Position numbers and translations under genes: made by a program
The notes under the pieces: model-generated
What the model saw: only the letters and a program-made list of their open reading frames with translations
Database searches by the model: none
What the model was told of the DNA's origin: nothing
Shown here: positions 31,505 to 42,943 of the stretch, piece by piece
Layout of the letters: each line of letters begins with the position of its first letter
Numbering within the stretch: position 1 is the first letter of the stretch
Source of the DNA: Collybiopsis luxurians FD-317 M1
Taxonomy: Eukaryota > Basidiomycota > Agaricomycetes > Agaricales > Omphalotaceae
Assembly: GCA_000827265.1 (NCBI GenBank)
Contig: KN834760.1
Coordinates: 839,818-903,817, forward strand
Length of the DNA: 64,000 bases
Direction: 5' to 3'

Positions 31505-33259
31505 ATGATGATGTTCCTCCCTCTACTGCTCTCCACTCTCAGTGTTGCCTTGGCATCCAAGGATCCAGGCTTCAACTGCCAACCCGGGCAGAAGTGCTGG
31601 CCTTCCCCCAAGCAATGGCAACAACTGAACGTCTCCCTCAGTGGCCACCTATACCTCACTATTCCCCTAGGCGCACCATGTTACCCAAATTCAACCTACT
31701 ACGATGAAGCCGCCTGCTCCAGCGTCGAGAACGATATCACCAATGACCTTGAACGTGTAGACTACTATGGACAGACCTACTGGCAGAACTGGGAGGCTTG
31801 CGGTGCGTCGGCGTGTTCACTTGCTCCCCAAAACGAAACATATCCACTCTACAGCACCTGTTCGCTCGGCCGATTAGCCGCATATTACATTGACGTGCGC
31901 TCCCCGTCACACGTTACCACGGCCATAGCTTTCGCCAAGACACATAACATCCGCCTTAGCATCAAGAACACAGGCCATGATTATTTCGGCCGCTCGGCGG
32001 TGCCCAACTCGCTGGCTCTGTGGACACACAACCTGGACTCGCTTTCTTTCAACGACACCTTCACGCTGTCAGGTTGTCCCGCCAATACCCCCACGCTACG
32101 AAATATCGGCACCATGGGAGCGGGCGTCATCGCGAAGGACGCCTATGTCTTCTTTAACGGCCAGCACAATATGGACATCACCGGCGGATACGAGGAATCC
32201 GTCGGTCTCGCGGGTGGATTTGGGCAGGGTGGCGGCGTGGGTGATTTCACGACCTTGTACGGACTGATGGTAGACAATGCTATGGAGTTCGAGGTTGTGA
32301 CGGCGGATGGGGAAGTGCGCATCATCAACGAGTGCGTCGAACCAGATCTATTCTGGGCCATGCGCGGTGGCGGCGGCGGGACTTTCGCCGTCTTGACGAA
32401 ATACCGCCTCCAGCTGCATCCTGCGCTGCCTATTCACACGTACACCCTGAGCGCCGAGTTCAGCGCCGAAAGCAACGGTCTGCGCGAGATCCTCACCGCG
32501 CATGCGGAGAACCAGCTCGCTTGGTCACAGGAGCTGGTGACGGGATCCGTGAACTACCTCGTCGACTACGTTGAATTTGGCGCGGTCCTGCCATTCGCAG
32601 ACGACGGGTCCAAGCTGGCCGCGCTGATGGCGCCGTTCGTGGAGGTGGTGAGCAACTCAACGGAGATCACGATCCTCACGAACAACTTCACCTCGTACGC
32701 CTCGTACTTGGACTACACGGGCTTCTCCGCCGCCGATGCGCAGGCTACGGAGGCCCCGGGTATCTCGCAGCTGCTCGCCTCTCGCCTCATGCCGAGGGCT
32801 TTATTCGCAGCCACCGCCTCGATCGCCGCGCTGGTGGACGCTGTGATCTACGGCATCAAGACGGCGAGGAGCCTGTTTCCGGATTCGGATATCACTGCGA
32901 CACAGGTCGTTTTCGAGACGCCGCTTTCGAATCCAGATACGGAACGCATGACGTCCGCGAACCCGGCGTGGCGGACGGCGTTGTGGCATGTGATTCATGT
33001 AGGCGAGTGGACGGCGCCGCTAGAGGCTGCAGTGCAGAAGAATGTTACAATAGGGTTTTTGGATATGTTGACGCCGTTGAAGGCGTTGAGTCCTGGGGGC
33101 GGCGCCTATTTGAATGAGGCATCTTATGAGGAGCCACAGTGGGAGGAGACGTTTTGGGGAGATAATTATGGGAAGTTGGTGGAGGTGAAGGGCAGGTATG
33201 ATCCGGAGCATTTGTTCGATTGCTGGAAGTGTGTTGGGTGGAGAGGGGAAGATGAGTGA
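31505..33259 (+). CDS. Secreted FAD-linked oxidoreductase, BBE-like (584 aa)
   Basis: One intronless frame. An in-frame upstream ATG at 31454 exists, but the ATG at 31505 gives a proper signal peptide (MMMFLPLLLSTLSVALAS). Next comes a PCMH-type FAD domain with YIDVRSPSHVTTAIAFAKTH and SIKNTGHDYFGRS, whose His is the expected covalent FAD site. The GGFGQGGGVGDFTTLYG loop lacks the second, cysteinyl FAD site of berberine-bridge enzymes, so a mono-covalent flavin is expected. The BBE C-terminal domain ends FDCWKCVGWRGED. Many N-glycosylation sequons fit secretion. The gene is visibly more GC-rich than its neighbours and, unlike most genes here, has no introns. It lies between the broken pieces of questin-oxidase copy B. 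Substrate unknown. Confidence 0.88.
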   Translation: MMMFLPLLLSTLSVALASKDPGFNCQPGQKCWPSPKQWQQLNVSLSGHLYLTIPLGAPCYPNSTYYDEAACSSVENDITNDLERVDYYGQTYWQNWEACGASACSLAPQNETYPLYSTCSLGRLAAYYIDVRSPSHVTTAIAFAKTHNIRLSIKNTGHDYFGRSAVPNSLALWTHNLDSLSFNDTFTLSGCPANTPTLRNIGTMGAGVIAKDAYVFFNGQHNMDITGGYEESVGLAGGFGQGGGVGDFTTLYGLMVDNAMEFEVVTADGEVRIINECVEPDLFWAMRGGGGGTFAVLTKYRLQLHPALPIHTYTLSAEFSAESNGLREILTAHAENQLAWSQELVTGSVNYLVDYVEFGAVLPFADDGSKLAALMAPFVEVVSNSTEITILTNNFTSYASYLDYTGFSAADAQATEAPGISQLLASRLMPRALFAATASIAALVDAVIYGIKTARSLFPDSDITATQVVFETPLSNPDTERMTSANPAWRTALWHVIHVGEWTAPLEAAVQKNVTIGFLDMLTPLKALSPGGGAYLNEASYEEPQWEETFWGDNYGKLVEVKGRYDPEHLFDCWKCVGWRGEDE

Positions 33260-33537
33260 GTATTTACTTATTCTTTTCGTTGGTATCTCGAGTCCCGCCT
33301 CGAGAGTCATCTCTTCGATATTGAAGGCTAACACTATCTTGTAGCCCATTTTACTCCTGCTACCAGGAATGGTGAAGTACGACCAAGTTATTGCACACAT
33401 GAGGGGATGGAAGATGAGGAAGAATGTCAGGCGGGAAGGTCGTGCGTCAGTGGAGGTATCTTCCGTGGACTCATCCTTTCAAGTGTCTTGCTGGGGGGGA
33501 GGCTAATTTGCTGTAAGATGAACGTCCCGTGGGACAA

Positions 33538-33642
33538 TCCATCTTCCTGCAAAGTTATGTTCGCGTTTTGCCAAATCCTTCTCACAAAGCTAGGATTATT
33601 AAAGCCTTTCTTCCCGCTATGTTATTATATACAATTGCTCGT
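33538..33642 (+). pseudogene. Questin oxidase-like copy B, downstream fragment
   Basis: About 105 bp read SSCKVMF... in one frame and, in the family frame, SIFLQSYVRVLPNPSHKARI followed by IKAFLPAMLLYTIA. It corresponds to copy C 34932-35036. It starts abruptly after foreign DNA and stops abruptly at the duplicated promoter of copy C. It is the right-hand remnant of copy B, beyond the FAD oxidase gene; roughly 40 bp of exon 6 between it and the inverted fragment are missing. Confidence 0.85.
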
Positions 33643-33768
33643 ACGATTCGTGTAACGGTGGCCTCAGCGAACGCGAGCGCTTAATCAATGACGTCCTGTC
33701 TTACACACTCACTCAGCAGTTATAACTCATAAGGCAAATGGGCGATCCTATGATTGGCTTAGACATTC
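33643..33768. repeat. Duplicated promoter segment, copy 2
   Basis: This is nearly identical to 29756-29883 (one T missing in the TTTATAACTC stretch). It abuts the fragment of copy B on the left and the ATG of copy C on the right. Confidence 0.85.
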
Positions 33769-35480
33769 ATGTCTCCCATCTCGTATCGTCTGCTTCGCAA
33801 CGGTGTGCTCAACCTACCCAGATCCTCGCCAGCGTCCAAGGTTTTAACAGAGGATTTGTTGTGGAAGGATGCTCAGCGATATCATGCTCTATTCAATCAG
33901 GCTGGCTTTCATAACCATCTCAGTCATCAGTGTGTACAAAATCTTCAAGTCTACTGTTCGATTCTTGACCATATCTTTGCAGTATCTTAGCGGCGTATGA
34001 TCTAGGAGCATCTCCGGGTCTTCTTCAAAAGATTTACGACGACGAAGCCAAGACTCAACGTTCCATAATCATTGAAGAGAAGGACAAGGAAATTCAGATT
34101 ACGGAGGAGAACTGGACTCAGTATCTAGGAAATCAACAGTATGTGCTGATTCCGAGTTTTGTTCTTTTGTTAGTTCTGAATGGCGTGTACAGTGCCTATA
34201 ATGGCTTCGTCAAATTTTTTGATGATCGCGTTGGACGCTTCGGAGTAGTGAAGACGCTGGAAGAGTTCATTTTCTCTTCGGAGGTTAATGAGAAGGGGAA
34301 AACAATGCTTACACGTCTCATGAGCGGAGCGTAAGCTCAGTCTTTGCTCTCGAAAAGTGAACCGTCTGATCAATCTTTCCAGGGTTCATCCGTTCATTCT
34401 AGTTGGAGTAAGTACCTTACTGCGGTATGCTGTATCTTACACTCACTGTCCGTGAACTGGTAGTACGGGCTGGAGTTCGGACACGATGGATTGGTTTCTA
34501 CAGGTTCTTTATTCCATTTTCATGTCAACCGTATTGCTTACGACAAGCTCCCCGTAGGTCTCGCTTCGGCGGCTATTCATCAGCCTACTGCTTCAGAACT
34601 GTTTGAACCAGATGGCGATCCCTCTTCTTCGGACTTATCCGTACTCGAAATTTTGGAACTCGTTTACAAGTCTCCCGTCCTCAAACCAGTCATGCCATAT
34701 GACCCAAACGCTCTTGTTAGTGCTCGTATCAAGGCGGCCCTAGCTGACGGTCGGCCGGAGGAGCTGCGCGCTATGTGCTCCAAATTCCATGTCAGCGAGA
34801 AGCTAGGAGAGGCCGAAATGCTGAGGAAAACCGAAGAACTCGTCTGGGTCGCTATTCTGCTGCTGTTTTCTACAGGAAAGGAAGGCAAAAAAACCCGCCT
34901 TGATTTTTTCCTTATGCATCTCGTCACGTCATCCATCTTCCTGCAAAGTTATGTTCGCGTTTTGCCAAACCCTTCTCACAAAGCTAAGATTATCAAAGCC
35001 TTTCTTCCCGCTATGTTATTATATACGATCGCTCGAGGTCGTCCCATCATTAAACCTCATCTTCTCATGTCGGCCACTGATAAACCTCGACCACCCAGCG
35101 CTTCCGGTTCCCCGTATTCTTCCAAGGGAACAGGACTGGGCAGTCCGGTCAATGACGACGAATATAACCCCTGGCCGGCTCTCATCGAGACATCCTTGTA
35201 CGCTTCCGATTCGCACATCCTGAAAACGATGCGGACGTTGGTTATGGCCGCGCGAGCGTACGGTGATACGCCTGCGGGATCTGTTATCGGAGCTAAAAAG
35301 AAAGGCGACGCGTCTACGGAGACGATTCCTGGTTCGTCGAAACTCGATGGCTCAATCTTTGTTCGTGCTGCGGGTATGTTGATGGATTACATGGGATGGA
35401 CTACGTATGGACAACGGGAGAGAGAAGATTGGGATCGAAGTGCACTTGGCTGGGATGATGCGTGGAATAATGAAGATTAA
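33769..35480 (+). CDS. Questin oxidase-like (DUF4243) protein, copy C (480 aa)
   Basis: Six exons (33769-33929, 33983-34138, 34193-34330, 34383-34407, 34464-34503, 34558-35480) join in frame to 480 residues. Exon phases and lengths mirror copy A, with exons 2-5 identical in size. Motifs include HPFILVGYGLEFGHDGLVST, GLASAAIHQPTASELFEPDG, LDFFLMHLVTSSIFLQSYVR and a final FVRAAGMLMDYMGWTTYGQ. It is the closest relative of broken copy B and more distant from copy A. It appears intact and is presumably the surviving product of the B/C duplication. Confidence 0.88.
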
Positions 35481-37507
35481 AATAAAATAACTGGAAAGGT
35501 AGGAACAGCGTTGGGATGATGCGGAGAGGTATGAAGATTAAAATGTGATCTGGAACAAGTGAGCATCGATGTATGTTTCATCATGTAATTGTATATGTGT
35601 CCGTGTGTCTGTAAGAGCTTGTGGATCAAGGTACGATACAGTGGTAGCTAATAAGGTTCACATCTCATCCCAGAAGCGATGGTGATTGATGGATGATTGG
35701 GCCAGTGCCAGGATAGCCTCTGGAAATCGACGTTCAGACCTGGGTCCACATTGTTTAATTCCCCTTTCTAGCGTGCAAGCTCAGAGGTTTAGCCCGAGCG
35801 ACAACCGCGCTCAGTTTTCAAATATGTAACTGTGATCAATATGTATTATGGAGTAGCTTTTTCTACAGCACCTTACATACGAAGGAGGTGTGTGGTTTTC
35901 CTCCTTACGGGGACAGAGATGTGTCTTCCGTGTTTTGAGGATGTATATAGTACCTCAAGTATTTCGTTGTAGAATTGCTGACGCGACAAGATTGCTAGAA
36001 TATCGTCGAATGATTTTGCTAGCAAGTTCGTCAGTTCGAAATCGCTATTAATGGTCTGCCCTCACACGAGAGATATCAAATCAGGCAAATCAGGCGCTCC
36101 GAGTCCCCATATCAACCCGACGTGTGCCATCCGGGTGTACAAGATAATAAAAGAACGGTTGCGATCCATTATCATCATACCCATAAATCCCGGCGTGCTT
36201 CGAGAAATATCAACTATACCTTCTTAAGTAACTTTTCTTAGTGTGCACATGCTAACCATCTAGATACAGCTCCCCCATCGTGAAATCTATCCTGATACTC
36301 TTTGAAACAAGATCCCTAAACTTCTTTCTCGTCAGATTCGTACCTACAGCTTCCTCGCTGAGAACTTGGCGCGCCTCAAGCCATGCTTCCTTCTCCTGAT
36401 CGAACTGCTTCTGTCCTCAAATCGAAGAGGTACGCGAACGACAATGATGGTCTTTTGAGCATCCTGAAGATGGAGGAAATGGATAAGATTGGCCCCCCCC
36501 CAAACCGACTCCCGGGAGCTGGTCTCCCCAATGGTAGCTGCCTTGAGGAAGTTGGGCAAGTCGACATGCTAGGGAAGCGAGTTTATTTCAGTTGACTATG
36601 TTAAATGTAGTCTGAACGCGTGGATCTGTTGAGAAAGAAGTGTTAGAAACAGATGGAGACGCGGAGGTCGCGATTAAGCGGCAACAATAGTTACGTTGAT
36701 TGGGCTAGGAGGACAGCACGCCGCCCACCTTTGCAAAGGAAGCGACGATGCTGTATGATGAGGACCTGTTCAATTACGAAGGACCTGTTGATACTTTACA
36801 GGTTCATAGACAGACTGGGTACGAGCCTGCATTGCATTAATATGGTCTCGTTGCATTTATTGACCTCAGAAGTTCTCCACGTTCATTGCTTTGTGCTTCA
36901 CCTTGGGAACCTGTGTTGCGGATGTCCTTACTACTTTAGTTTCAGCTGCGCCGGTACATCAAATCGCGCAACTACGGTGTCCGTCTCTACCATATTGCAA
37001 TTGACTGCCTGTTAAGCTGGCTTGCAGACAACTTGCTCGCATTGACCTTATATTGACGAGGTTGATTGACTCCCCCATCTTCTCGCCAAAGCACTTCTTT
37101 CCTCCGCACAATCGACAGCCCGCACTGGGTCTCGGGCACCAAGAAAATCCATATACAGAGCACTCTCTCTATGTCGGACTATCTCAAATGATAATTTCGT
37201 GGCTAGATGTACCGTCGATTACTTTTTTCCCCAAAGGTTTACAGTGATGAAGGACCAAGGTGTCGTCTCTCTTCTTTTCTTCCTACCTTTTCTTGAACCG
37301 AATTGCTCGATTCGATAGGCGGTCGAGGTGGGAGGCAGAGTCGAGGTCTAATTGTCTGGACCAATTTGACCCTTGGGCGCTCTCCCGGGCCCGGGCGTTA
37401 CGGGAGGTTCATTATTGTTATCCTGGACCTTTGTATTGGACTACGACGTGCAGGACCGCTTTGATATCAGGACCGCTTTGACCATCTTCCAATGTACGTA
37501 TAAAAAG
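35481..37507. other. Long intergenic stretch
   Basis: No gene is clearly supported. Around 36250-36590 the minus strand reads a protein-like but frame-broken stretch (KEAWLEARQVLSEEAVGTNL, then VDLPNFLKAATIGETSSRES) interrupted at a run of nine C (about 36486-36494). It may be a decayed exon of an unknown gene. Confidence 0.4.
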
Positions 37508-37566
37508 ATGGATTCGGGGATGGGCGATGCTCGTCCAGTCAGCAATATCCATTCCATTGGTGAGTA

Positions 37567-39165
37567 TTGGTGTATCTGCTACTACCTCCTTCTGATGATA
37601 TACAGAACCCGATGTTGCAAACGCTATCCGCGAAGAAGGTCCCAATGTTCCGAACCCTAGTCCAGGCCCGCAATACGTATGCAAGCTCCCTCCCCTCTCG
37701 AGTGGTTGCATCGAGTCGTTTTCCCTCAGTTGTCGACCAGCTTCCAACGGAAGTTCTTCTCTTGATATTCTCCATGCTGGATTTCACCGACGCAAATGTC
37801 CTACAAGCATCCACTGGTCGATGGCCTCTAACTCGAGTTTGCAGACGGTGGCGAGCCATCGTCGTCGACTATCCTGCCTTTTGGTCCCGCATTACTGCCA
37901 ACTTTGACTCGGTGACCCCAAAGACGCGAGCAGATCTCAGGGCCTTACTTTCAACACACATCAATCGGTCCAAAGACCATCCTCTATCTGTTCAGATTCG
38001 CTGGCGAAATCTTGATTTGGATTTGAGCAATGTATCTGAAGAAATGTATGAAGGTCTACGTGTTCTTCTCGCAACTTCTCATCGATGGACCTCTGCTGCG
38101 TTTGATTTACACATTCTCATGCTCAAGGAAATGACTCCGTTTATTTTTGGTGAAATCCCTCTGCTGGAGAGCTTGCGACTGAAAGTCAACATGTCCGGCG
38201 GATCACTCACTGTTGCAAGACAAATCGAAATGATGGCGCTCGAAATTCCTACGGACGCGTTCGAGGTTGCGCCGAAGCTGCGGCACTTTTCTGTTGAAGG
38301 GTTTCTTGATCCTGTGGAGGAGCTGCGACTACCTTGGGACCAACTAACATATCTCTCAACCACTCACGCCAATCCACTCCTCAACCTCGATTGCCTCCGT
38401 CTCTCAAACCTCAACCTCATGGAATGTAGTCTGTATTCGTCCGGGGAGTGGGATGATGATTTTTCAGTCGATCCATCGAGACTCGTCGTATTGCCCAACC
38501 TGAAGAAACTCATTTTATACGGAAACGCAGGGATGGTTCTTCACTTTCTCTACGCACCCAACTTGGAAATGTTGCATGTGGGAAACATCGCTGGACGAGC
38601 TTCGTCTGATTTGATGGATGCGGTGCAGTGTTTCGTCCTCAATCATGGTGGTCGGTCGGAATCGCCGCTTCAGTCTAACCTACGATCTGGTACCGAATTC
38701 CTGGGCCTATCATCGTCGATTATACTGGACCCTCGACCGATTCTGAAACTCAAGAATCTATCACTGGAATGTGACCCGCTGGATCATCGTATTGCGGAAA
38801 CGCTGTACCTCACGCGAGGGGTGGAGAGGCTGAGGTTGAAGCTTGTGGTGCCTGATTTAGGGAGGAATCTTTTTGAGGATTTGATGAAGTGGATGGAGTT
38901 TAGGGAGGGGGTTGAGCGGGAGAAGTATCTCCTGCCAAAGTTGGAAGAGTTGACGATGGTCATTCGTCAACGTCGATCTGGTCTTGGATATCTGAGGGGG
39001 GTTGAGGGCGCTAATGCGAATGGGGACGGCGGTAGGTTTGTGGAGGTCGCTATCAAGAGGATGGTAGACTCTCGACGGAGGATGTCTCGGAGGGATAATT
39101 TGGTGAGGTTGGAGAGGTTGAGGTTGGATGTGCGTGATGAGGCTTCAACGGGTGTTGGACTGTGA
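37567..39165 (+). CDS. F-box domain protein (up to 532 aa)
   Basis: The frame 37567-39165 carries an F-box at about residues 55-110 (VVDQLPTEVLLLIFSMLDFT, then RWPLTRVCRRWRAIVVDYPA) followed by a long leucine-rich region ending DEASTGVGL. The start is uncertain. The first 13 codons overlap a likely intron (GTGAGTATTGG...TATACAG, 37560-37605) of an upstream exon with ATG at 37508, but joining that exon puts the F-box out of frame. The methionine at about 37612 (MLQTLSAKK) is therefore a good alternative. Likely an SCF substrate adaptor; target unknown. Confidence 0.82.
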   Translation: MVYLLLPPSDDIQNPMLQTLSAKKVPMFRTLVQARNTYASSLPSRVVASSRFPSVVDQLPTEVLLLIFSMLDFTDANVLQASTGRWPLTRVCRRWRAIVVDYPAFWSRITANFDSVTPKTRADLRALLSTHINRSKDHPLSVQIRWRNLDLDLSNVSEEMYEGLRVLLATSHRWTSAAFDLHILMLKEMTPFIFGEIPLLESLRLKVNMSGGSLTVARQIEMMALEIPTDAFEVAPKLRHFSVEGFLDPVEELRLPWDQLTYLSTTHANPLLNLDCLRLSNLNLMECSLYSSGEWDDDFSVDPSRLVVLPNLKKLILYGNAGMVLHFLYAPNLEMLHVGNIAGRASSDLMDAVQCFVLNHGGRSESPLQSNLRSGTEFLGLSSSIILDPRPILKLKNLSLECDPLDHRIAETLYLTRGVERLRLKLVVPDLGRNLFEDLMKWMEFREGVEREKYLLPKLEELTMVIRQRRSGLGYLRGVEGANANGDGGRFVEVAIKRMVDSRRRMSRRDNLVRLERLRLDVRDEASTGVGL

Positions 39166-39483
39166 AATGATTACCTTTGGACGCTATATACCCTGTAATT
39201 GGATGCATAATCTATTTCTGTACATGGTACATTTGAGTGTGATTATCAAACCGACGCGTGATTGACATAAATCTCTTTCTCCCTCCCCCGCCGCGCTGGC
39301 ATCTACGCGATTAGTCCTGGGCAGCTCATAGCTCAACGTCGGGCATATTCTTGGCTCTATCCTATTAATTTTTTCATTATACATATATTTTGTACCTGAA
39401 CTCTACGGTCCAATAATCTCTATTTGGCTATTCAGTTCCAGCTGTCCACAACAATCACCACCTTTCCAGCTGCCAGCTCCCGG
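39166..39483. other. Intergenic, promoter side of KEX1-like gene
   Basis: A short AT-rich spacer (CATTATACATATATTTTG near 39380) between the F-box stop and the carboxypeptidase start. No gene. Confidence 0.5.
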
Positions 39484-42053
39484 ATGCCACAACCTCGCTC
39501 CATCAACACCAGAGTCGTCGCTGCCATCTTCACTCTGAGCTTTGCGGTCTTACAGTGGGTTTTACCAGCGTTCGGTGCGCCTACAGATGGTCCGTTTGCT
39601 TTTTTTTTTTTTGTGAATCCGCAGTCACCGTTGACTTACTTGTTCGGTTTTTCTGCACCATAGTTCCACCAGCAGCATCGTTTTGGATTCCATCACTACC
39701 AGATATTCACCAGGATCCTGCGCATCCGTTGAGTATCTATGCAGGCTATGTGTCTTCTGACCCCCGCGCGGCCGATGCTGGACCGACAGAGGTGACGGCG
39801 CATTTGTATTTCGTGCTGGTTAAGAATCGGAGGACTGCGGATAGGGAGAGGGTCGTTTTTTGGTTCAATGTGCGTATGGTGTTTATTTTGGTTCTTATGT
39901 TCTAGTGGGTGAATCGTGATGCTAATGCTCAACACAACGCAGGGAGGTCCAGGATGCTCATCATTTGACGGGCTTATGATGGAAGTTGGGCCTTGGAGGA
40001 TGGACGGCAGCGGTGGGTTCAAGGTTGCTGAAGGTGGTTGGGAGGAGTATGCGACGATGGTGTATGGTGCGCGATTCTATTCCTCGTTATATTTGTCTTT
40101 ACCTTCCCGCGCCTGACTTGGACACGACAGTCGACCAACCAGCCGGAACCGGATTCTCGTATACGAGCACGGACAAGTACGTGCATACGTTACAGCAGGC
40201 ATCAGAACAGTTCCTCGAATTCCTCCGCAACTTTTACAAAATTTTCCCTGAATATCATCGGATGGATGTGCGTCTCATTCTGGATATATTGTTCATTTTT
40301 TTCTTTATGCTCATCGGTCCTTAGACTTATCTCGGCGGGGAAAGCTACGCTGGGCAGTATATACCCTATTTTGGTTAGTACGGCGCAGGTGGCATGTCGT
40401 CGAACGTGTACTCATTCTCTGACTGTAGCCGATGCGGTATTGAACTCGAATATTGGGACACCTCTCAAAGGCGCAGCTATTGGAAACGGCTGGATCGACG
40501 CTCGTAGGCAGTACCCTTCGTTCCTGGATTATTCAGTCAAAGTAGGGATATTGGAGGAGAATTCCGATGTGCGTCTTTGGCTTCTTCTCTCTATCCTATT
40601 TGCAGTTAGATTCAGTAAACTGATGAAGTTGCCATGCTCTTAGGAATGGAAAGCAGCAAAGCAAAGGACAGAAGAATGTATGGCCAAGGTCGACGCGATT
40701 ACGGATAAAGAACCAATTTCGGTACCGGAATGCGAAGGGCTCTTGTTAGATGTGACAAAAGTTCGGGAGAGAGTGTGAGTTGCTACTGTCCTACAGTATA
40801 GCGCCCGATGAACCTAACTCGAATTCGTTTGGTGTAGTGTGGAAAATAAAAAAATGTGCATTAACATTTACGATGTTCGTTTGGACGATACGATGCCTGC
40901 CTGTGGCATGAATTGGCCTCCAGATATTCATCCTATTACTCAATATCTAGATGTGCGTGTTATCCCCCTTCCCCCTTCCAATTTTCAAGTGCTAACATAC
41001 GTCGAATTGATTTCTACAGCGTAAAGACGTCGTCAGCGCCTTGCACGCGACAGGCCACTCTGAATCCTGGGTCGAATGTCGGGGTCGTATCCACAGCGAG
41101 TTGCACGAAAACGAGTCCAACTCATCTATAACTATCCTTCCTCGTGTGTTGGAGAAGATTCCGGTTCTCTTGTTTGCGGGTGATCAGGACCTCATATGTA
41201 ATTATGTGGGGATGGAAGCCATGATTGGGTCGATGAATTGGAATGGGCTGACTGGCCTTGGGGTGAGTAGAATCTCTGAAGAGGAGCGAAAGTTGCACTG
41301 ACTGGTGCTGCAGACAGTTGAGACGCAATCTTGGAGTGTAAATGGGACACCTGCTGGAACTTGGGTTTCGTCGAGGAACTTAACGTACACAAAGGTGAAT
41401 AAACTTTTAAAAACCCTTATCCCAATTGATTTCTTGCTGATACGCCATGTAGATTTTCAACGCCTCGCATATGGCACCGTTTGATGTTCCCCATATAACG
41501 CACGACATGATTCTCCGGTTCATGGGTGTTGACTTTTCAAAAATCGGAGAAGGATCGGCGAAGATTCCGAGTAGTGTGGGTAATGCAGGTAAACCGATGT
41601 ATGTTGCTGCGGAGAGTGCGAATGCTACCCCTGTGCCTACGGGGAAGACTCCCCAGCAGGATAAGGCCATGTGGGAAGGTGAGTTGGCTCGTGCTCCTGG
41701 GCCGCGGGATTCGATTTTTTTTACTAATCCTCGTTTCAGCCTATTACAATGCGGGCTCAGCGGCTCTCGTTCTCGTTTTCATTCTCGCTGTCATCGGTAT
41801 CTTTATATGGTACCGTAGACGAAAAGCGCGGAGCAATACCGGTGTTCATTTACCTTTGAGCCAGAGTGAAGAGGAGAGTATCCCCCTGACGAGGAGGGAG
41901 AATGGGAATGATGATTCTGAGCGGGAGTTTAGGACTAGGAAGGGAAAGGGGAAGGAGAGGGCTGTCGATATGGATGATGAATCGTCGAAGGAGCCGATAT
42001 TTGATGTTGGGAGTGATGAAGAGGAGGAAGAAGGGAAGTATCGGGATAAGTAG
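39484..42053 (+). CDS. KEX1: KEX1-like pheromone-processing serine carboxypeptidase (623 aa)
   Basis: Twelve exons (39484-39589, 39664-39869, 39943-40066, 40131-40267, 40325-40373, 40429-40568, 40644-40774, 40838-40952, 41020-41262, 41314-41394, 41453-41678, 41740-42053) join with GT-AG introns and consistent phase into 623 residues. Order: signal peptide, [20 protein letters not shown] substrate-binding block, [11 protein letters not shown], catalytic Ser in [11 protein letters not shown], catalytic Asp in [15 protein letters not shown], catalytic His in [10 protein letters not shown], then a single transmembrane helix ([18 protein letters not shown]) and an acidic cytosolic tail. This is the peptidase S10, KEX1 architecture. 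KEX1 is a trans-Golgi enzyme that trims C-terminal Lys/Arg after Kex2 cleavage. Length and topology match the family. Confidence 0.95.
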
Positions 42054-42943
42054 TGAGGGATATTAGAGTAAAGGTTTGAAAGTAACTTATTACAGTCGAT
42101 TTTTTGAGTATTTCTTTTTCTTGAACGCGTATCTCGAGCTGTGCGACGGCAAACGTGTTGATCAAAGTTCGACCTTCCGGCCCGTACATGCTTTAACCAG
42201 CTTTGACTTTTTCCTATTTTGTTACTACTCCACAACGAGCGACTTCTTGACCTTCAAATTTCTCGCCGACCCACGAAGAACCCGCGGAGGGTTAGTTATC
42301 ACAAGCCTTGCAAGAGAGAGAAGGCGTGTCTCGTCTCTCTCATCCTATTCATAGTTTGTTCATCAGATAACAAATGATGAATGTTGTGGACATAACTTAG
42401 GGAGCAAGTTGGGGTAAGATTTGTCCGACGGTGGCTTCGAAATGATAATAATGGTCTTATCTTATGACCTTTCTGCTAATGATGAGATTGTGGCTAGAAC
42501 GTTCTTCTATTCTTCAAGTCATTTTGGGGGCGCCATGTCCTTGGTTCTCCCGGTCCTAATCTTCCTGTGCCTCTTGAGGAAAGTCTACAGAGGTTTATCA
42601 AACCTTTGATACAACTTTCGAAAATTAAAACGTTGTGACCGGTATCATGTTTTAGATGATCGCTTTTTATCCTGCATATGTACAACTGTAGGTTTTACGC
42701 TGACATACAGCGGTGTGCACTGCATTTCGCCTCTGTATTCAAATTCTGCGCACCGACTTTGAGGCTGGTACCTTGACTGAGAGACAATCACATAATCCCA
42801 CCAGGGTTGTCATGACTTGATCGGGTCTAGCTCGCGAGATATAAACGCTCACTCCGGCCCATGTACACCCTTCCCTGAGGTATGTTAGTCTAAAACTGCA
42901 GAGATAGACTCCCACGGCTTTCCCCTTCTCTCTTACTGCGATT
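42054..42943. other. Intergenic
   Basis: No gene is supported. The minus frame 42739-42957 and the plus frame 42421-42609 show no domain. Confidence 0.5.

Noticed and set aside
32332..32574. Arginine-rich frame inside the FAD oxidase gene
   Set aside because: It is a frame-shifted shadow caused by the high GC content of the oxidase gene.
30998..33537. Considered as a transposon carrying the FAD oxidase gene
   Set aside because: No terminal inverted or direct repeats at the edges and no transposase; the adjoining inversion suggests a repair-type rearrangement instead.
36344..36595. Opposed short frames around the nine-C run
   Set aside because: Possibly a decayed exon, but too short and frame-broken to call a gene.
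40038..40643. 201-codon frame across the KEX1-like gene
   Set aside because: It reads through introns; the spliced 12-exon model explains the same DNA with catalytic motifs in order.
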